Program-made: the position numbers and the translations under genes
DNA from: Panax quinquefolius
Lineage: Eukaryota > Streptophyta > Magnoliopsida > Apiales > Araliaceae
Reading direction: 5' to 3'
Assembly (NCBI GenBank): GCA_020205615.1
Contig: CM035171.1
Location: 118,362,893-118,426,892 of the forward strand
DNA: 64,000 bases
Shown: piece by piece, positions 37,336-49,560 of the stretch
Layout of the letters: each line of letters begins with the position of its first letter
Numbering within the stretch: the stretch's first letter is position 1
Notes under the pieces: model-generated
The model's input: only the letters and a program-made list of their open reading frames with translations
What the model was told of the DNA's origin: nothing
Databases searched by the model: none

Positions 37336-40300
37336 AGTTAGGTTTTCGTGAAAATCAAAGTAGCAATCAAATTAAAAACGTAGCTGGCGAGATAAAATCA
37401 AATTTTAAAAATTTTTCACAAACCAATTACCCGGATCATCCTTTATGTATATTATTAATTAAAACGAAGAATATGAAATTATGAAATCATACCCTTGTAG
37501 AAACGAGCTTCCTCAGATACGAGTTCACCTCCTACTTCTCCGCGATCTCCTTGAATCTCCGGGTTGATTCCTTCCTTTGATCAATGTAAGCCACCCAAGT
37601 GTGTGGCCTCTATAGGTGATCCACCAAGGAAGAGGATTTTTTCAAGAAGAAGGGATTTGGCTCAAACCCTAGTTTTTCCTATCTGTATAAGAAAAGGGGT
37701 GTACTGTGACGCCCCCAAAATAGGTATACACAACACCCATTCTGAGTCGCCAAATACATGGTACAAGAAGCAAACTACAACTTCTTTAATACAAATGTCG
37801 TGTAAAATATAATATTGTCTTCTAGACAATATCCACACGCAAATAAATCCCCATCATAATTATTGATACATTATTTTACAAAAATGGTGAGGACTACTAA
37901 ACAACTCTCTCTAGAACCTTCATTCCATACCCCGATAAGTACTATTACATTCTCGCCTCCACGAGAAGGAAAATGGAACAACAAGGAAAAGGGTGAGCTC
38001 AACTAGCCCAAGAAGAATATTATGACTAAGATAATATACAACAAATTATCGTTAGTCTTCAACAGGAAAAATCGATAGAATACAATGTAACTAACAAGTT
38101 TCGGATCAATATTCGCAATGAAATAATAATTCATAGAAGAGTTACGTAGAGAATGAAATCTACTATAATCTATGAATTTAACGGTCCATCATCAATATTT
38201 TATCCTCAGTAACATCAATCAATATTCATCTCAAATCAAATATTCATCTTTGCACTACTGTGCCAAAGATATTCATCAATCGGTCATGTTCATCTCAACA
38301 CTGCTCATCTTTGCACTACAGCCAAAGATATTCATCAATTAATCATGTTCATCTCAACACTGCTTCATCTTTACACTAAAGGCCAAAGATATTCATCACC
38401 ATTCATGTTCATTTAAACACTGTTCATCTTTGCACTACTGAGCCAAAGATATTCTTCGAAATCATTCATCTTTTACTACAGAGGCCAAAGATATTCTTCA
38501 AAATCATTCATCTTTGCACTACAAAGCCAAAGATATTCAATAATATCATCATTTAAGACCGAGGATGATGAAAATATTTTTAAAGAAACGAATCCAAAGA
38601 AACAAAATGACAAATATTATGGATTCGTACTTTAAACAATCCGAGTTCAAAAATACTTCATAAATAATCATAGTGAAGTAAAATTCAAGAATCATCAAAA
38701 CATGGATACAATCAAAGCTAGTATCTAGAATAGATATTTTAGACGAAAAGAAAAATTTTCATTTTTCTATGAATAGTCCGTGATTCGTGAATAGTCAGAT
38801 ATCGTGAATAGTCTTAGTATCGTGAATAAGAACTCAGACACCCAAAGATAGAAATTCCACAAAAAACATCTTCACGCTTCATGAATAGTACTACTGAATA
38901 AGAATCGTGAATAGTAACTCATGAATAGTAACTCGTGAATAGTAACTCATGAATAGTAACCCCGACATGAAAAAGTTCAAAATTAGATAAAAAGTACCAA
39001 CCAATATTTCAAAGATAATGATATCAAGAATTAATATCATTTGAGAAGAAAAAATAACATCCCTTACCTCAAAGAATCGATTGCTTGAAGGAAGGTCTGA
39101 GTGATCTTTGAATGAAACTTGTCTTCAACAAAGAACTCTCAAAGTATCTAAATACTAACAAAATACGCTCAATAATATAGAGAGAGAAGAGAGAAAACTT
39201 GTTTCGGTGTGATTTTCAATTCTAACTTAGCCCTCTATTTATAGGAAAATGTTAAGACGCCAAGGCGAGACTTAACTCGCAACCTCGATGGCTTTACCTC
39301 GCTACTATTGCCACCACCACATTTGAAATAAAATTCAGCACATTTCTTCACCAACCACAAGTGGGGCCCACTCTATTCTAGAATTTTCCACCAAAATCAA
39401 TTATAAACCTAATTTCCAGAATCCAACACCTCTTAAAATTCACAACAAATCATTCGATGCATTTTTAACGGTTCAAAATTTGTGGACATATACTCAACTT
39501 ATGTATGTATAACATACCCAAAAATTACCACAATCCAACTATTTGGATTAAAAATTATAACCCCGCAATATATCTCAAAAACCCCGATTTGATTTTTAAC
39601 ACCTCCAACCGATAAAATACTCGATAACACCTCAACATTAATTCCTTCATTAATAACCACATAAATAAATCCATCATTTATATTCATATAAAATAAATAT
39701 TTCCTTATCATATGAATCAATAATTAATTATTCACAAATAATATTACGTAATCACATTTATGACAACCAGTCGTTCCTGGAAAGAGGGGCTTTCAATAAG
39801 GATCTCTCCTTCATCGCGCGCAATTAATTAGGTGACCAAACCTCTCCTTGATGTAACTTTCTAGACATTGCCAATAATGTTATCTAATAATATTATTCAA
39901 ATAATATGAATTATTGATCCGATAATGGGAAATATCGCGTTGACAATTATCAAACAAAGAATAATATAAAATACCAACGCAAAGAATTATTGAATCAATA
40001 AAATAAAATCTCGAACAATAATTATCGTAATAATTATTGAGTAGTGCCATCGCGTGCGAATCAATAATTCAACAATCTTGTAATACCGTAATAATTCTTT
40101 GTGCAACCACGCCAGACATCAGATTTTAACCAATCGGGTATTCCAATGATCTTAATAATAATAACCACGCCTGTTATTTATAACCACCCAAACTTTGTCG
40201 TTTTCCTCATCCAATCGCTTTCCGTTATGGGGCCCACATGGGTCGCGTCTCGTCGTGCGAATATTCCCCAACAAAGATGCGAATATTCCACGACCAAACG

Positions 40301-41961
40301 AATATTCCCAAAAAAAATGAATATTTTATAACCACTTGCTTATTTTGAAATATTTATGTATTTAACCCTTAACTATCCACATTAATCAAATCAACCCTTA
40401 CTATTTCAAGATAATAAATAAAGGAAATTCCTTTTATTTAAAAAATTTCTTGGGTCTTATATGTACTCTCCAAGTCTAGAATTACGTATATCTCATATCT
40501 AATATAAGACTCCTCTTATAAAGATATTATATAACCTATTTTAATTAAAATAAGGTATTATTTATTTAATTAAACTCTTTTAATTAAATGGGCTCCTAAT
40601 CCTATTAGGGATAATTAATTAAACTCCTTTAACTAATTTTCTTTCCTAATCCAATTAGGAATAAATGAGAGTACTAATATTAAATTAATTCCTAAACCTT
40701 TTAGAAATTAAAATAATAATAATTATAATAATATTAATAAGACTCCTCTTATTAATTTATATTTAATATTTCTAAAATATTAAATAATAAATATTAAGCT
40801 ATTTAATTTATTCTATCACCATAGATTAAATTAAATATACTTAACATATTATTATTACAATTATGCCATTAACTTCTTAAATAATTATTCTTCCTTTTAT
40901 GGTGTGACCCTTTAGGTTCTCCATATTAAACCTATTGTGAATAAATCAATTAGAACAATTCTAATCTCATTTAAATATATAAATTAAACAAATAATTTAT
41001 TTAAATAAATAATATTTATTCTACAATAGGGATAAGCCTCCTAGCGATCAACGACTTTTTAGATAATATAGATTTCAACATTAATCATAAAAGAACCTTT
41101 GAGTAAATAGTTACTGCGTCTGATTCAATCCTTCCACCATACTATGTCCCAATTAAATATAAGACATGGAATTACTTTGTAAGTCTTATTTTATTTAATT
41201 ATATGTATTTCGAATCCTAAATGAATAACTCCCAATGAATGCAAATTAGAAACTACTTTCTAATTTCATTCCACCTTAACCAAGATTCCTCAGGTTGTCA
41301 TTTATCGAATCACATAGGACATTTCTCCTTTTACTAGAAGTGGTAGATTCTTTATTGATCATTCATTATCTTCATATATAACTTATTACACCCAAGCATA
41401 CCCTTTGATATACTCTAAGAGTCTTAAGGAATAAGTCAAAGTGTAATTCATTATATATAAGATACTATGATGATCTCAAGTCTGAGGATCATTTGTCTTA
41501 CTATCACTACTGAGAAATTCCTATTGACGGTGTAAAGAAAACTCCATTAGGTATTCCTTAATGAGTCACGTTCAATGAACTTATTCTCTAATAAGCACCT
41601 ACATACTCTGCTTTAGTGTTCCACACAAATGATCATGAGATCAATCATCCTCATCCAACGAAAAGACGGCGTATGTACCCAATCTATCCGGATTCACTAA
41701 TCCCCAATTTAGTAATCCAATGATTGGGAACTATTTTAGTTTTAAGCTTTCTAAGAATTTAGATCTCATTAGAATGATCATCATCATTATTCTAAAAGCG
41801 TTGCTTAAAACTATGGGTTTATCACATATTATTAAAACAAAGACCATGTAGATAATAAATGCCTTTAATAAATAATTCTTTTATTAATAAATAAATAAGA
41901 TTGATTACACATTATATGCTTTATCATCATACATGATTGGCTTGTATGCATAATACTTTCA
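37336..41961 (-). repeat. 5' LTR of the copia element, split by a solo LTR
   Basis: The pieces are 37336-37704 and 40467-41961. Joined, they give about 1.86 kb and match the 3' LTR at 27075-28932. The sequence ggtgtactctccaa of the uninterrupted 3' LTR (near 27438) is the empty insertion site of the solo LTR. Confidence 0.9.
37705..40461 (-). mobile_element. Solo LTR of family A in the copia 5' LTR
   Basis: It runs from tgtgacgcccccaaaatagg to gggtcttata with a perfect target-site duplication tgtac (37700-37704 and 40462-40466). The intact sister copia LTR shows the pre-insertion site. It is 2757 bases and carries the longest hairpin array of the A LTRs, about six units at 38245-38540. The last bases read ata rather than aca. 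Confidence 0.92.
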
Positions 41962-42727
41962 AGATTATCCCGTTGCGTTCCTCGGTTGGCCGTACTCGTT
42001 ATCTCGCCTAATAATTGAGCCCTATTTACAACATCCTAATAGAGAAAAATTTATGAGAAATGAGATATTGTCGTATCTTAGGGTTCAAACCTCTCGAAAC
42101 ATCCGCGTCATCGTTCCTCATTCTCCACCAAATGAGGTGCAAACTCGATAACTCTGCAAACTTTGCCTCGTCTTTGAGACACCGTCCATGTTATTCTCTC
42201 GCCCGCTAATAAACTCCACTTCCTTCATACGATTTAACACTTTCAAGAAAGTATTTGTCATTAAATAGTTTCTGAAATGTCTCCCAAGACATGCCGAGTG
42301 CTTGGTTGGATGGGTACGCTTCACGAGACTCCTACCAAAGATGATCCGCCTCGCCAAGAACATAAAGGTGGCGAATGGAACATTCTGTTCTCCGTGCATC
42401 CCAAGACATCGAATATCTTGGTAATTTGCTTGACCCGTGTTTTCGCCGTGATGATCGGATTTGCTTTCCCTTAAATTCGTGGTCCCAACTCTTTGAATCG
42501 CTTGTTGTGTGACAACCCGGTAATTTCTATCATTTCCTCCCAGATTTTGAACACGAGTCTCCTACCGATTTTGCATGAATCGCAAAAAGCTTCTAAACAT
42601 CCCTCGTTCATCATCTCGCCGGTGGTGTTGTTCATGGGAGGAACATTGCCACAAATTGCGCTCTCCTCGTTGGTGAGTACAAGCGTCTCCACGGTCTCAT
42701 TTCCATTGTTAATATTCTCGACGACAT
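41962..42727 (-). pseudogene. Element A gag, N-terminal part (broken)
   Basis: The start ATG is read at 42727 on the minus strand. One base appears missing soon after it; the next frame reads METLVLTNEESAICGNVPPM (42692) and continues to ITGLSHNKRFKELGPRI. Then ACLGRHFRNYLMTNTFLKV and MKEVEFISG (42399-42118) correspond to the capsid-like retrotrans_gag domain. The same domain in family B reads FNDKYFHESIRPH. The copia element interrupts at 41961. Confidence 0.8.
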
Positions 42728-42904
42728 TCTCAAATCATCGTCATAAAACAAGGGTTAATTAAGAAAATCAATATATCACATAATATCCCTATATAATCTT
42801 GACCAATTAACAAATAAGCTTAGGTAGACACACAGATGGCGAAGGATTTACTCGCCTCTCCTCCTAGTTCTATTCCCGATCTCCGCCAAAGATCATATCC
42901 CTAA

Positions 42905-42916
42905 GCTCGATACCAA
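42905..42916 (-). other. Primer-binding site of element A (initiator-Met tRNA)
   Basis: The minus strand reads tggtatcgagc a few bases after the 5' LTR end, matching the usual initiator-Met tRNA primer site with one difference. Bases 42728-42904 are the short 5' untranslated leader. Confidence 0.8.
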
Positions 42917-42919
42917 CCA

Positions 42920-45535
42920 TGACGCCCCCAAAATAGGTATACATCACCCATTCCGAGTTGTCAATACATGGTACGTAAACAACTACAACTTTATTATTAC
43001 AACAAGAAATTTTTGAGTTTGAATACAAATATTATCTTCTGACAATATCTATACTCAAATAAATCCTCATCACATTTATTGATACATTATTTTACAAAAA
43101 TGGTGAGGACTACTAAACAACTCTCTCTAGAACCTTCATTCCATACCCCCGACTGCACTTCGCTTATATTCTCGCATCCCGAGAAGAAAAATGGAACAAA
43201 AAGGAAAAGGGTGAGCTCAACTAGCCCAAGAAAGAATATTATAACTAAGATAATATACAACAAATTATCGTTAGTCTTCAACAGGAAAAAAATCTAATAG
43301 AATACAATAGACAACAAGTTTTAAATTAATATTCACAATGAAATAATAATTCATTAGAAGAGTTAAGTAGAGAATGCAAACTACTATCTTCTATGCATGA
43401 ATTTAAAAGTTCATCGTCTATCTTTTATCCTTGTAACATCAATCAATATATATCCGAATCAAATATTCATCTTTTGCACTACAGCCAAAGATATTCATTA
43501 ATTAGTCATGTTCATCTAAACACTGCTCATCTTTTGCACTACTTTTGGTCAAAGATATTCATCGAAATCATTCATCTTCGCACTACAAAGCCAAAGATAT
43601 TTAATAATATCATCATTTAAGACCGAGGATGATGAAAATATTTTTAAAGAAACGAATCCAAAGAAACAAAATGACAAGGATTAAGGATTAAGGATTCGTA
43701 CTTTGTTTTATCCATGTCCAAAAATACCTCAAAAATAATCATAGTGGTGTAAAATTCAAGAATGATCAAAACATGGATACAATCAAAGCTAGCATCTATA
43801 ATAGATATTTTAGACGAAAAGGGAAAATTTATATTTTCCGATGAATAGTGTCGTGATTCGTGAATAATGTCAGATAATGTGAATAAAGTCAGATATCGTG
43901 AATAAGAAACTCAAACACCAAAAGTTCCAAATTTGATAAAAACTTCACATCAATATTTCAAAGATAATGATATTGAAGAAATAATATCATTACGAAAAAA
44001 AAATAATATCCCTTACCTCGAAAGATCAAGATTTCTAAATTTGAAACACCTGATATAAATAGCATGACTTTAACTTGCAGAGTATAGCAATACTCAAAAT
44101 ATACTCAAAATACTCACAAGAATACGCTCGATAATATAGAGAGAAAACTTCAGCTACGGTGTAATTTTCAATTCTAACCTAAAGCACCCTATTTATAGGA
44201 AAATGCTTAGAACACAAAGCGAAAATTTAATATAATATTAATATATAAATTAAATTTTCCTGCGCATGACCTTCCAAGAACTGAATTCAGCTCATTCAAC
44301 ACACATGTGTAACACACCATAATGAAAAAAATGTTTTTGTTATTTAAAATATTTTAAACTTCCAAAAATCAATTATTTCGGAGCTTCGGAACTTCAATAA
44401 TTCACAATAAATAGCCCTTTTGTCAGAAAATTCGAATCTCGTGAATTTTTATAGGAAATTCAATTCTCTACAACTTTACAGAAGAAAGTTTTTCCAAATT
44501 ACAAACAGAATTTGACCGAATTCCACAAACGGACGATTTTATAGGCTATAATCAAATTTCAGTCAAGAAATGGGGTCCACCGACACATAAAACATGCTTT
44601 AAATATTTTTGGTAACAAAAATACTCCTCCTCCACATATACTCATATATTCCACATTCATCGTAAAAATATCATCATTATTATATTATTAAAATATAATA
44701 ATATATTTAAATGAATTATTTTATCAAAAAAAGATAAAATTTCAATTTTAAACAATTGTCACATTAAAAATTTTCTCCATCTATATCCACATAAAATCAA
44801 TATTTTCCTCATAATATGAATCAATAATTAATTATTCACAAATAATATTACGTAATCACAATATTGACAACCAGAGCGGTTCCTGAGAAATAGGGGCTTT
44901 TCAATAAGAATTTCTCCTTCTTGGCGTAATTAGGTGACCAAACCTCTCATTAGATGTAACTTTCTAGACATTGCCAATAATGTTATTTAATAATATTATT
45001 CGGATAATATGAATTATTAGCTTTCGATAATGAAAAATAATCGTAATAATGACAATTATCAAAACAACAACAATATAAAATATCAATGCAAAGAATTATT
45101 AAATCAATAAAATATCTTTGAAGAATTACCGTAACCATTATTGAGTAGTGCCTTCTTACGTAAGAATCAATAATTGGTGCAATACCGTGTCTTCTTGTGT
45201 TTTAACCACCGAGTAGTATTTTAACAAGATTAATTTGAATAACTACGCCGTTATTTTTAAATAACTTATATTTGTCGTTTTCTTCATCCAATCGCTTTCC
45301 GTTTTGGGGCCCACAAAAGACTGCGCCGTCGTACGAATATTCCCCGACAGCAAGAATATTCCACGACCAAACGAATATTCCCCGAGAACAATGAATATTT
45401 TATAACCACTTGCTTATTTTGAAATATTTGCGTATTTTACCCATAACTATCCATATTAATCAAATCAACCCTTCCTATTTCAAAATAATAAATAGAGAAA
45501 ATTAAATTTCATTAATAATAAGTTGGGGTCTTACA
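42920..45535 (-). repeat. 5' LTR of element A, uninterrupted
   Basis: It starts (minus strand) tgtaagaccccaac at 45535 and ends ggggg-cgtca at 42920, 2616 bases. The minus-strand TATA box is at about 44191-44198 (atttatagg on the + strand). Three hairpin units with ATCTTTG/CAAAGAT stems lie at about 43465-43600. It is the best reference copy of this LTR in the window. Confidence 0.92.
44190..44199 (-). promoter_or_regulatory. TATA box of element A 5' LTR
   Basis: The minus strand reads ctataaata after ttttc, as in the other A LTRs. Transcription would begin about 30 bases further along the minus strand and read the repeat arrays before the PBS. Confidence 0.6.
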
Positions 45536-46337
45536 GTATCATCTGCATTATATGATATATTATTAAATCAATAATTGAGACGGCAAAGTTATTCATATTA
45601 TTATTTGCAATATTGACAATGTCTAGAAGTTTTGTCAATGAGAGGTTCGTCACCTAATTGCGCTACCAATAAGGAGAAATCCTTATCTAAAGCCCTCTCT
45701 TTCCTGTGAACGACCTGGTTGTTAAATATTGTGAATTATAATATTAATGATGAATATGTTCGTGTTGATTAAAGATGAATTTTATAGTTCCATTGTGTTG
45801 GACTTATTTGTGTTAGTATAATTGATGTCCGGAAGATATATTGTTCAATCATATTCGGGACACTTTTCGTGTCGAGTACTATTCACGAAGTTACTATTCA
45901 CGAGTTACTTATTCACGAGTTCTTATTCACGAGTTACTTATTCACGAGTTACTATTCACTCTAGTATTGTGCATTCGGGTATTTGGGTAGTAAATCAATA
46001 TGGATCACTGGTTTAAAGTTTTAATAGTAAATCAGTATGGACCGTTGTTTTAGTTTTAATAGTAAACCAATCTGGATCGTCCGTTTAATAGTATATCAAT
46101 CTGGATCGCTGGTTTAAAGTTCCATTGTGTTGGACTTATTTGTGTTAGTATAATTGATGTCTGAAGGATATATTGTTCAATTGAGTATTCGGGACACTTT
46201 TCGTGTTGGAGTACTATTCATGAGTTACTATTCACGAGTTACTATTCACGAGTTACTATTCACCAGGTTACTATTCACTCTAGTATTGTGCATTCGGGTA
46301 TTTGGGTAATAAATCAATATGGATCGCTGGTGTAAAG
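45536..46337 (+). repeat. Oldest LTR, second fragment, with a 333-bp tandem duplication
   Basis: It continues the LTR begun at 14745 and holds tattgacaatgtctagaag and gtcacctaattgcgc in + orientation. A unit starting agttccattgtgttgg at 45785 is repeated from 46118, a period of 333 bases. Each unit has its own cluster of gttactattcacga motifs (45872-45962 and 46209-46280). The second unit is cut at 46337 by element B1 and resumes at 55223. Confidence 0.75.
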
Positions 46338-47989
46338 TGTGACGCCCCCAAAATTAGGTATACGTCACCCATCTTGGGTCGCCACTTACATGGTACATAA
46401 ATTCAAATACAACTTACTAATATAACTCTGTCAGGTATACAATACGACATAAACCGTGAGTTTGAATACAAATATTGTCTACTAGATATTATACAAACTC
46501 AAAAGGAGTCCTCATTACAATTATTATCACACTATTTCACGTAATAGTGAGGACTACTAATGCTATCCTCTGGACCATTACTTCGCTTCCCGACTCTAGT
46601 CTCCCATTTATGTTCTCATTTCACAAGAGAATAAAGAAAGAAAGAAAGGTGAGCTCAACTAGCCCAAGAAGAAATATTATGACTAAGATAATGCGTAATA
46701 AATTATCATTAGCCTTCAACAAAGGTGTTAAACCGATAAAATACAATAGACAACCAGTTTAATCTGCGGTGAATAAGCAATCCATTAAAAGAGTCAAATA
46801 GAGAATAAAGTCTACTATCTTTTAGGTTTTAAAAGGTTTTCATCAATTTTTATCATTTGAGACTCGACTTAATAAATAAACCACCACATTTAATCATCCC
46901 CGTATTACCACGGCCAAGGACTTTCATCAAATTATCAATGGTCATGACTATACCGAATCACCCCTCGGTCATAATCATACCAAAAACTATCCATCAACGC
47001 ATTACAAGCCATCGAGGACTTTTGTCACATCATTTATATCAAGTCATGATTATACCGAATGATCCTCGGTCATAATCATACTAAGTTCATCTACGCACGT
47101 AAGCCAAAGATAACATAATATAACATGAGGATGATGACAATGACATAATAATTCAATAAAACAAGTTCAAGAATTATTTAATCCATGAATTATTAACGTC
47201 CGTATTATCAACATGGTAATGCTTTAGTAGAGTAAAATTCAAGAATGATCGGAAGAATATTTCCATGAAAGATCTTTGGATGAAACGCAAATATCAAGGA
47301 TATTCTACTAATTTCATGGAGTATAGAAGTCAAAGTTTTAACCAACCGGGTATAATAAAGAATGGAATAACAAAAGAAATCACCATGCATGCGGTACTTT
47401 CAGATAGACAAAGTTATTCCAACGTAATAATAATAACGGAACCCGTGTCGTGAAATTCACAATCAAGCGTGATGTTCAAATGTAATAATAAAGATGGAAC
47501 TGGATCCTGTAAAAAACACACGATAGGATATTCCAACGTAATGATAAAGATTTTAACCAGTCCTGTGTAAAACACACGCATGTGATGTTCCAATGTAATA
47601 ATAGAAGAATGTCACCAAGTATAGGTAAAATAACAGATACACAGTTATTCCAACGAGAATAATAAGCAATGGAATAACATAAGGATTTCACCAAGTATAG
47701 GGTATCGCCACGTATACAAAGTTATGTATAGGGTATGCCACTTTTACGAGTTATTCCAAATGTAATAATAATGAATGGAATAATGTAAGTTCTCTTCAAG
47801 AAGAAAGAATAACACCACTTACGGTATACAAAAATAATACCCCTTACCGTAAGAAGAACTGAATATAGAAGTAGTGAAGTAGCGAATATCTCTTCTTCTT
47901 TCTATAACTTTCTCTCTATAGCTTCTCTCTATAATTTCTCTCTGTAGAGTTTCAATGAATTAAGTAAGAAAATAATGAAGGAATGAGCT

Positions 47990-47999
47990 TATTTATAGG
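47990..47999 (-). promoter_or_regulatory. TATA box of a family-B LTR
   Basis: The minus strand reads tcctataaat, the same context as in family A. Equivalent boxes are at about 54493-54502 and 59574-59583 in the other B LTRs. Confidence 0.55.
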
Positions 48000-48123
48000 A
48001 AAATGGAATGCATAAGAATTAATCCATGAACGGTCCAGATTGATTTACTTTAATCGACGGTCCATATTTAAAGAAAAATCTTTTAAATAAAATATAATAT
48101 ATTCTATTTATATAAAACATTTT

Positions 48124-48176
48124 ACTATGCAAACACTATGCAATACTATGCAAAACACTATGCAACACTATGCATA
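48124..48176 (-). repeat. TGCATAG array upstream of the B TATA box
   Basis: Five copies of tgcatag spaced 9-12 bases (minus strand) lie about 130-180 bases upstream of the TATA box. The array recurs at 54627-54680 and, slightly altered, at 59710-59759. Its place in U3 suggests a transcription-factor binding array; no factor is assigned. Confidence 0.65.
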
Positions 48177-48724
48177 ATAAAATATAATATATTCTATTTA
48201 TAGAATAACTTTAATAAAGTATTCTATTTTATATAAAAGATGTTTCGCTTTTATTACGTTAATAATACGAATAAAACAAAAACGCGTTATTATCGCTATA
48301 ATAATTCATATATTATTAATCGTGAATAATGGAATCAAACCGAGTGACTTCTCACATAAGCATCAATAATCAATACCGCAATGCTACTTATGCAACCACA
48401 CTTATTATCGCATTTCTTTTACTACCGGTAGTTCAACAAGAACCACGGTAAAACTTCCTACCGTTATTTCAATAAAATATTTTTGTCGTTTTCTCGATCA
48501 ATCCGATAATTACATTAGGGGTCCACCAATGATTGAGCCATTGTCTTTAATATTCCCTGCTAAACCGAATATTCCCCACCAATCGAATATAATATAACCA
48601 CTTGCATACTTTGCAAAATTTATAAATACTACCCACAACTATAATATTATCTTAAATTCACACCATAATATTAAAAATTATTTCGACAAATTTAAATCTT
48701 TATTGATAAAATCTGGGTCTCACA

Positions 48725-48746
48725 ATCTCCTCCTTATGGAATTTCG
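48725..48746 (-). other. Polypurine tract of element B1
   Basis: The minus strand reads ataaggaggagatt directly before the 3' LTR start, preceded by tttcgagggcgaaattcc. This matches element A and shows B kept the end-of-pol sequence although pol itself is gone. Confidence 0.75.
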
Positions 48747-48839
48747 CCCTCGAAATTAGGGTACGACTGGTATGATAAAGAGATGAGGATACCTTGAATA
48801 CCTTTATCGTTTAAAACATTAAATTCATTTTTGCAATCC

Positions 48840-49560
48840 TACCAAAGATATTCATTAACAATTCATCTTTGCTCTACAGCCAAAGATATACAACTCAGAA
48901 ACCAATAATATCGAGACTCGACAATAGTATCAAGATCCAACCAAATTATCCATGCACTAATCGGGCTAAGAATATTCAGATTTTCAATTACGGTTATGAT
49001 TATACCAAAACAATCCTCGGTCATAATCATACCAAGTCCATCTATGCACGTAAGCCATGATGACTTTGAACGCATCCATGAATTAATATTTCATTGCTTT
49101 GAGACTCACCAATAATTAATCCACATCATCGAATCATCCCCGCACTACGAGCCAAGGATATTCATTAGTATCGCGACCACAAATTATCCATGCACTACTA
49201 CCAAAGATAATTGTGTTTTCAATTACTGAGTTATGATTATGCCAACAATCCTCGTCATAATCATACCAAGTCCATCTATGCACGTAAACCACGGATGACT
49301 TTGAACACATCCATGAATTAATATTTCATTGATGAGACTCACTTTCCAATAATTAATCCACATCATCAATCATCCCCGCACTACGGGCCAAGATATTCAT
49401 TAAGATCACGACGACCACAAATTATCCATGCACTACTACCAAAGATAATTGTATTTTCATTACTTATGATTATCTTAGAACAATCCTCATCATAATCATA
49501 CCAAGTCCATCTATGCACGTAAGCCATGTATGACTTTCAACATAATATAAACATGAGGAT
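48840..49560 (-). repeat. Hairpin-rich tandem repeats in the B1 interior
   Basis: Units of roughly 250 bases recur about three times, each with tccatctatgcacgtaa, ccatgcactactaccaaag and a block in which gttatgattat is followed by a complementary ataatcatacc. Short complementary arms surround gcactac-type loops. The corresponding array in element B2 (60400-61260) has shorter and more numerous units. Confidence 0.7.

Larger units (their letters stand above)
27075..41961 (-). mobile_element. Ty1/copia element nested in the gag of element A
   Basis: On the minus strand: 5' LTR (41961-37336, split by a solo LTR), PBS (37319-37332), long leader, gag, protease, integrase, RT, RNase H, PPT and 3' LTR (28932-27075). 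The order integrase before RT is diagnostic of Ty1/copia. Without insertions the LTRs are about 1.86 kb and the interior about 5.8 kb. Flanking pentamers are gtatt and agatt, an imperfect TSD. The long LTR and leader recall Angela-like lineages, but the lineage is not proven. Confidence 0.9.
15219..45535 (-). mobile_element. Ty3/gypsy chromovirus-like element A, interrupted by copia and solo LTRs
   Basis: On the minus strand, from high to low coordinate: 5' LTR (42920-45535), PBS (42905-42916), gag (42727-41962), copia insertion, gag zinc knuckles and protease (about 27074-26380), RT-RNase H, integrase, chromodomain-like tail, PPT (23302-23325), and 3' LTR (15219-23301 with two inserted solo LTRs). 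With insertions removed the LTRs are both about 2.61 kb and the body about 4.7 kb, giving an element of about 10 kb. The flanking pentamers (agatc and gtatc) match only partly. All ORFs are broken by small indels. Confidence 0.85.
46338..48724 (-). repeat. 3' LTR of element B1
   Basis: On the minus strand it starts tgtgagacccagat and ends ggggg-cgtcaca. It is 2387 bases. The minus-strand TATA box is at about 47990-47998, an upstream TGCATAG array at 48124-48176, and hairpin units with GTTATTCCA/TGGAATAAC stems at about 47395-47780. Confidence 0.9.
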
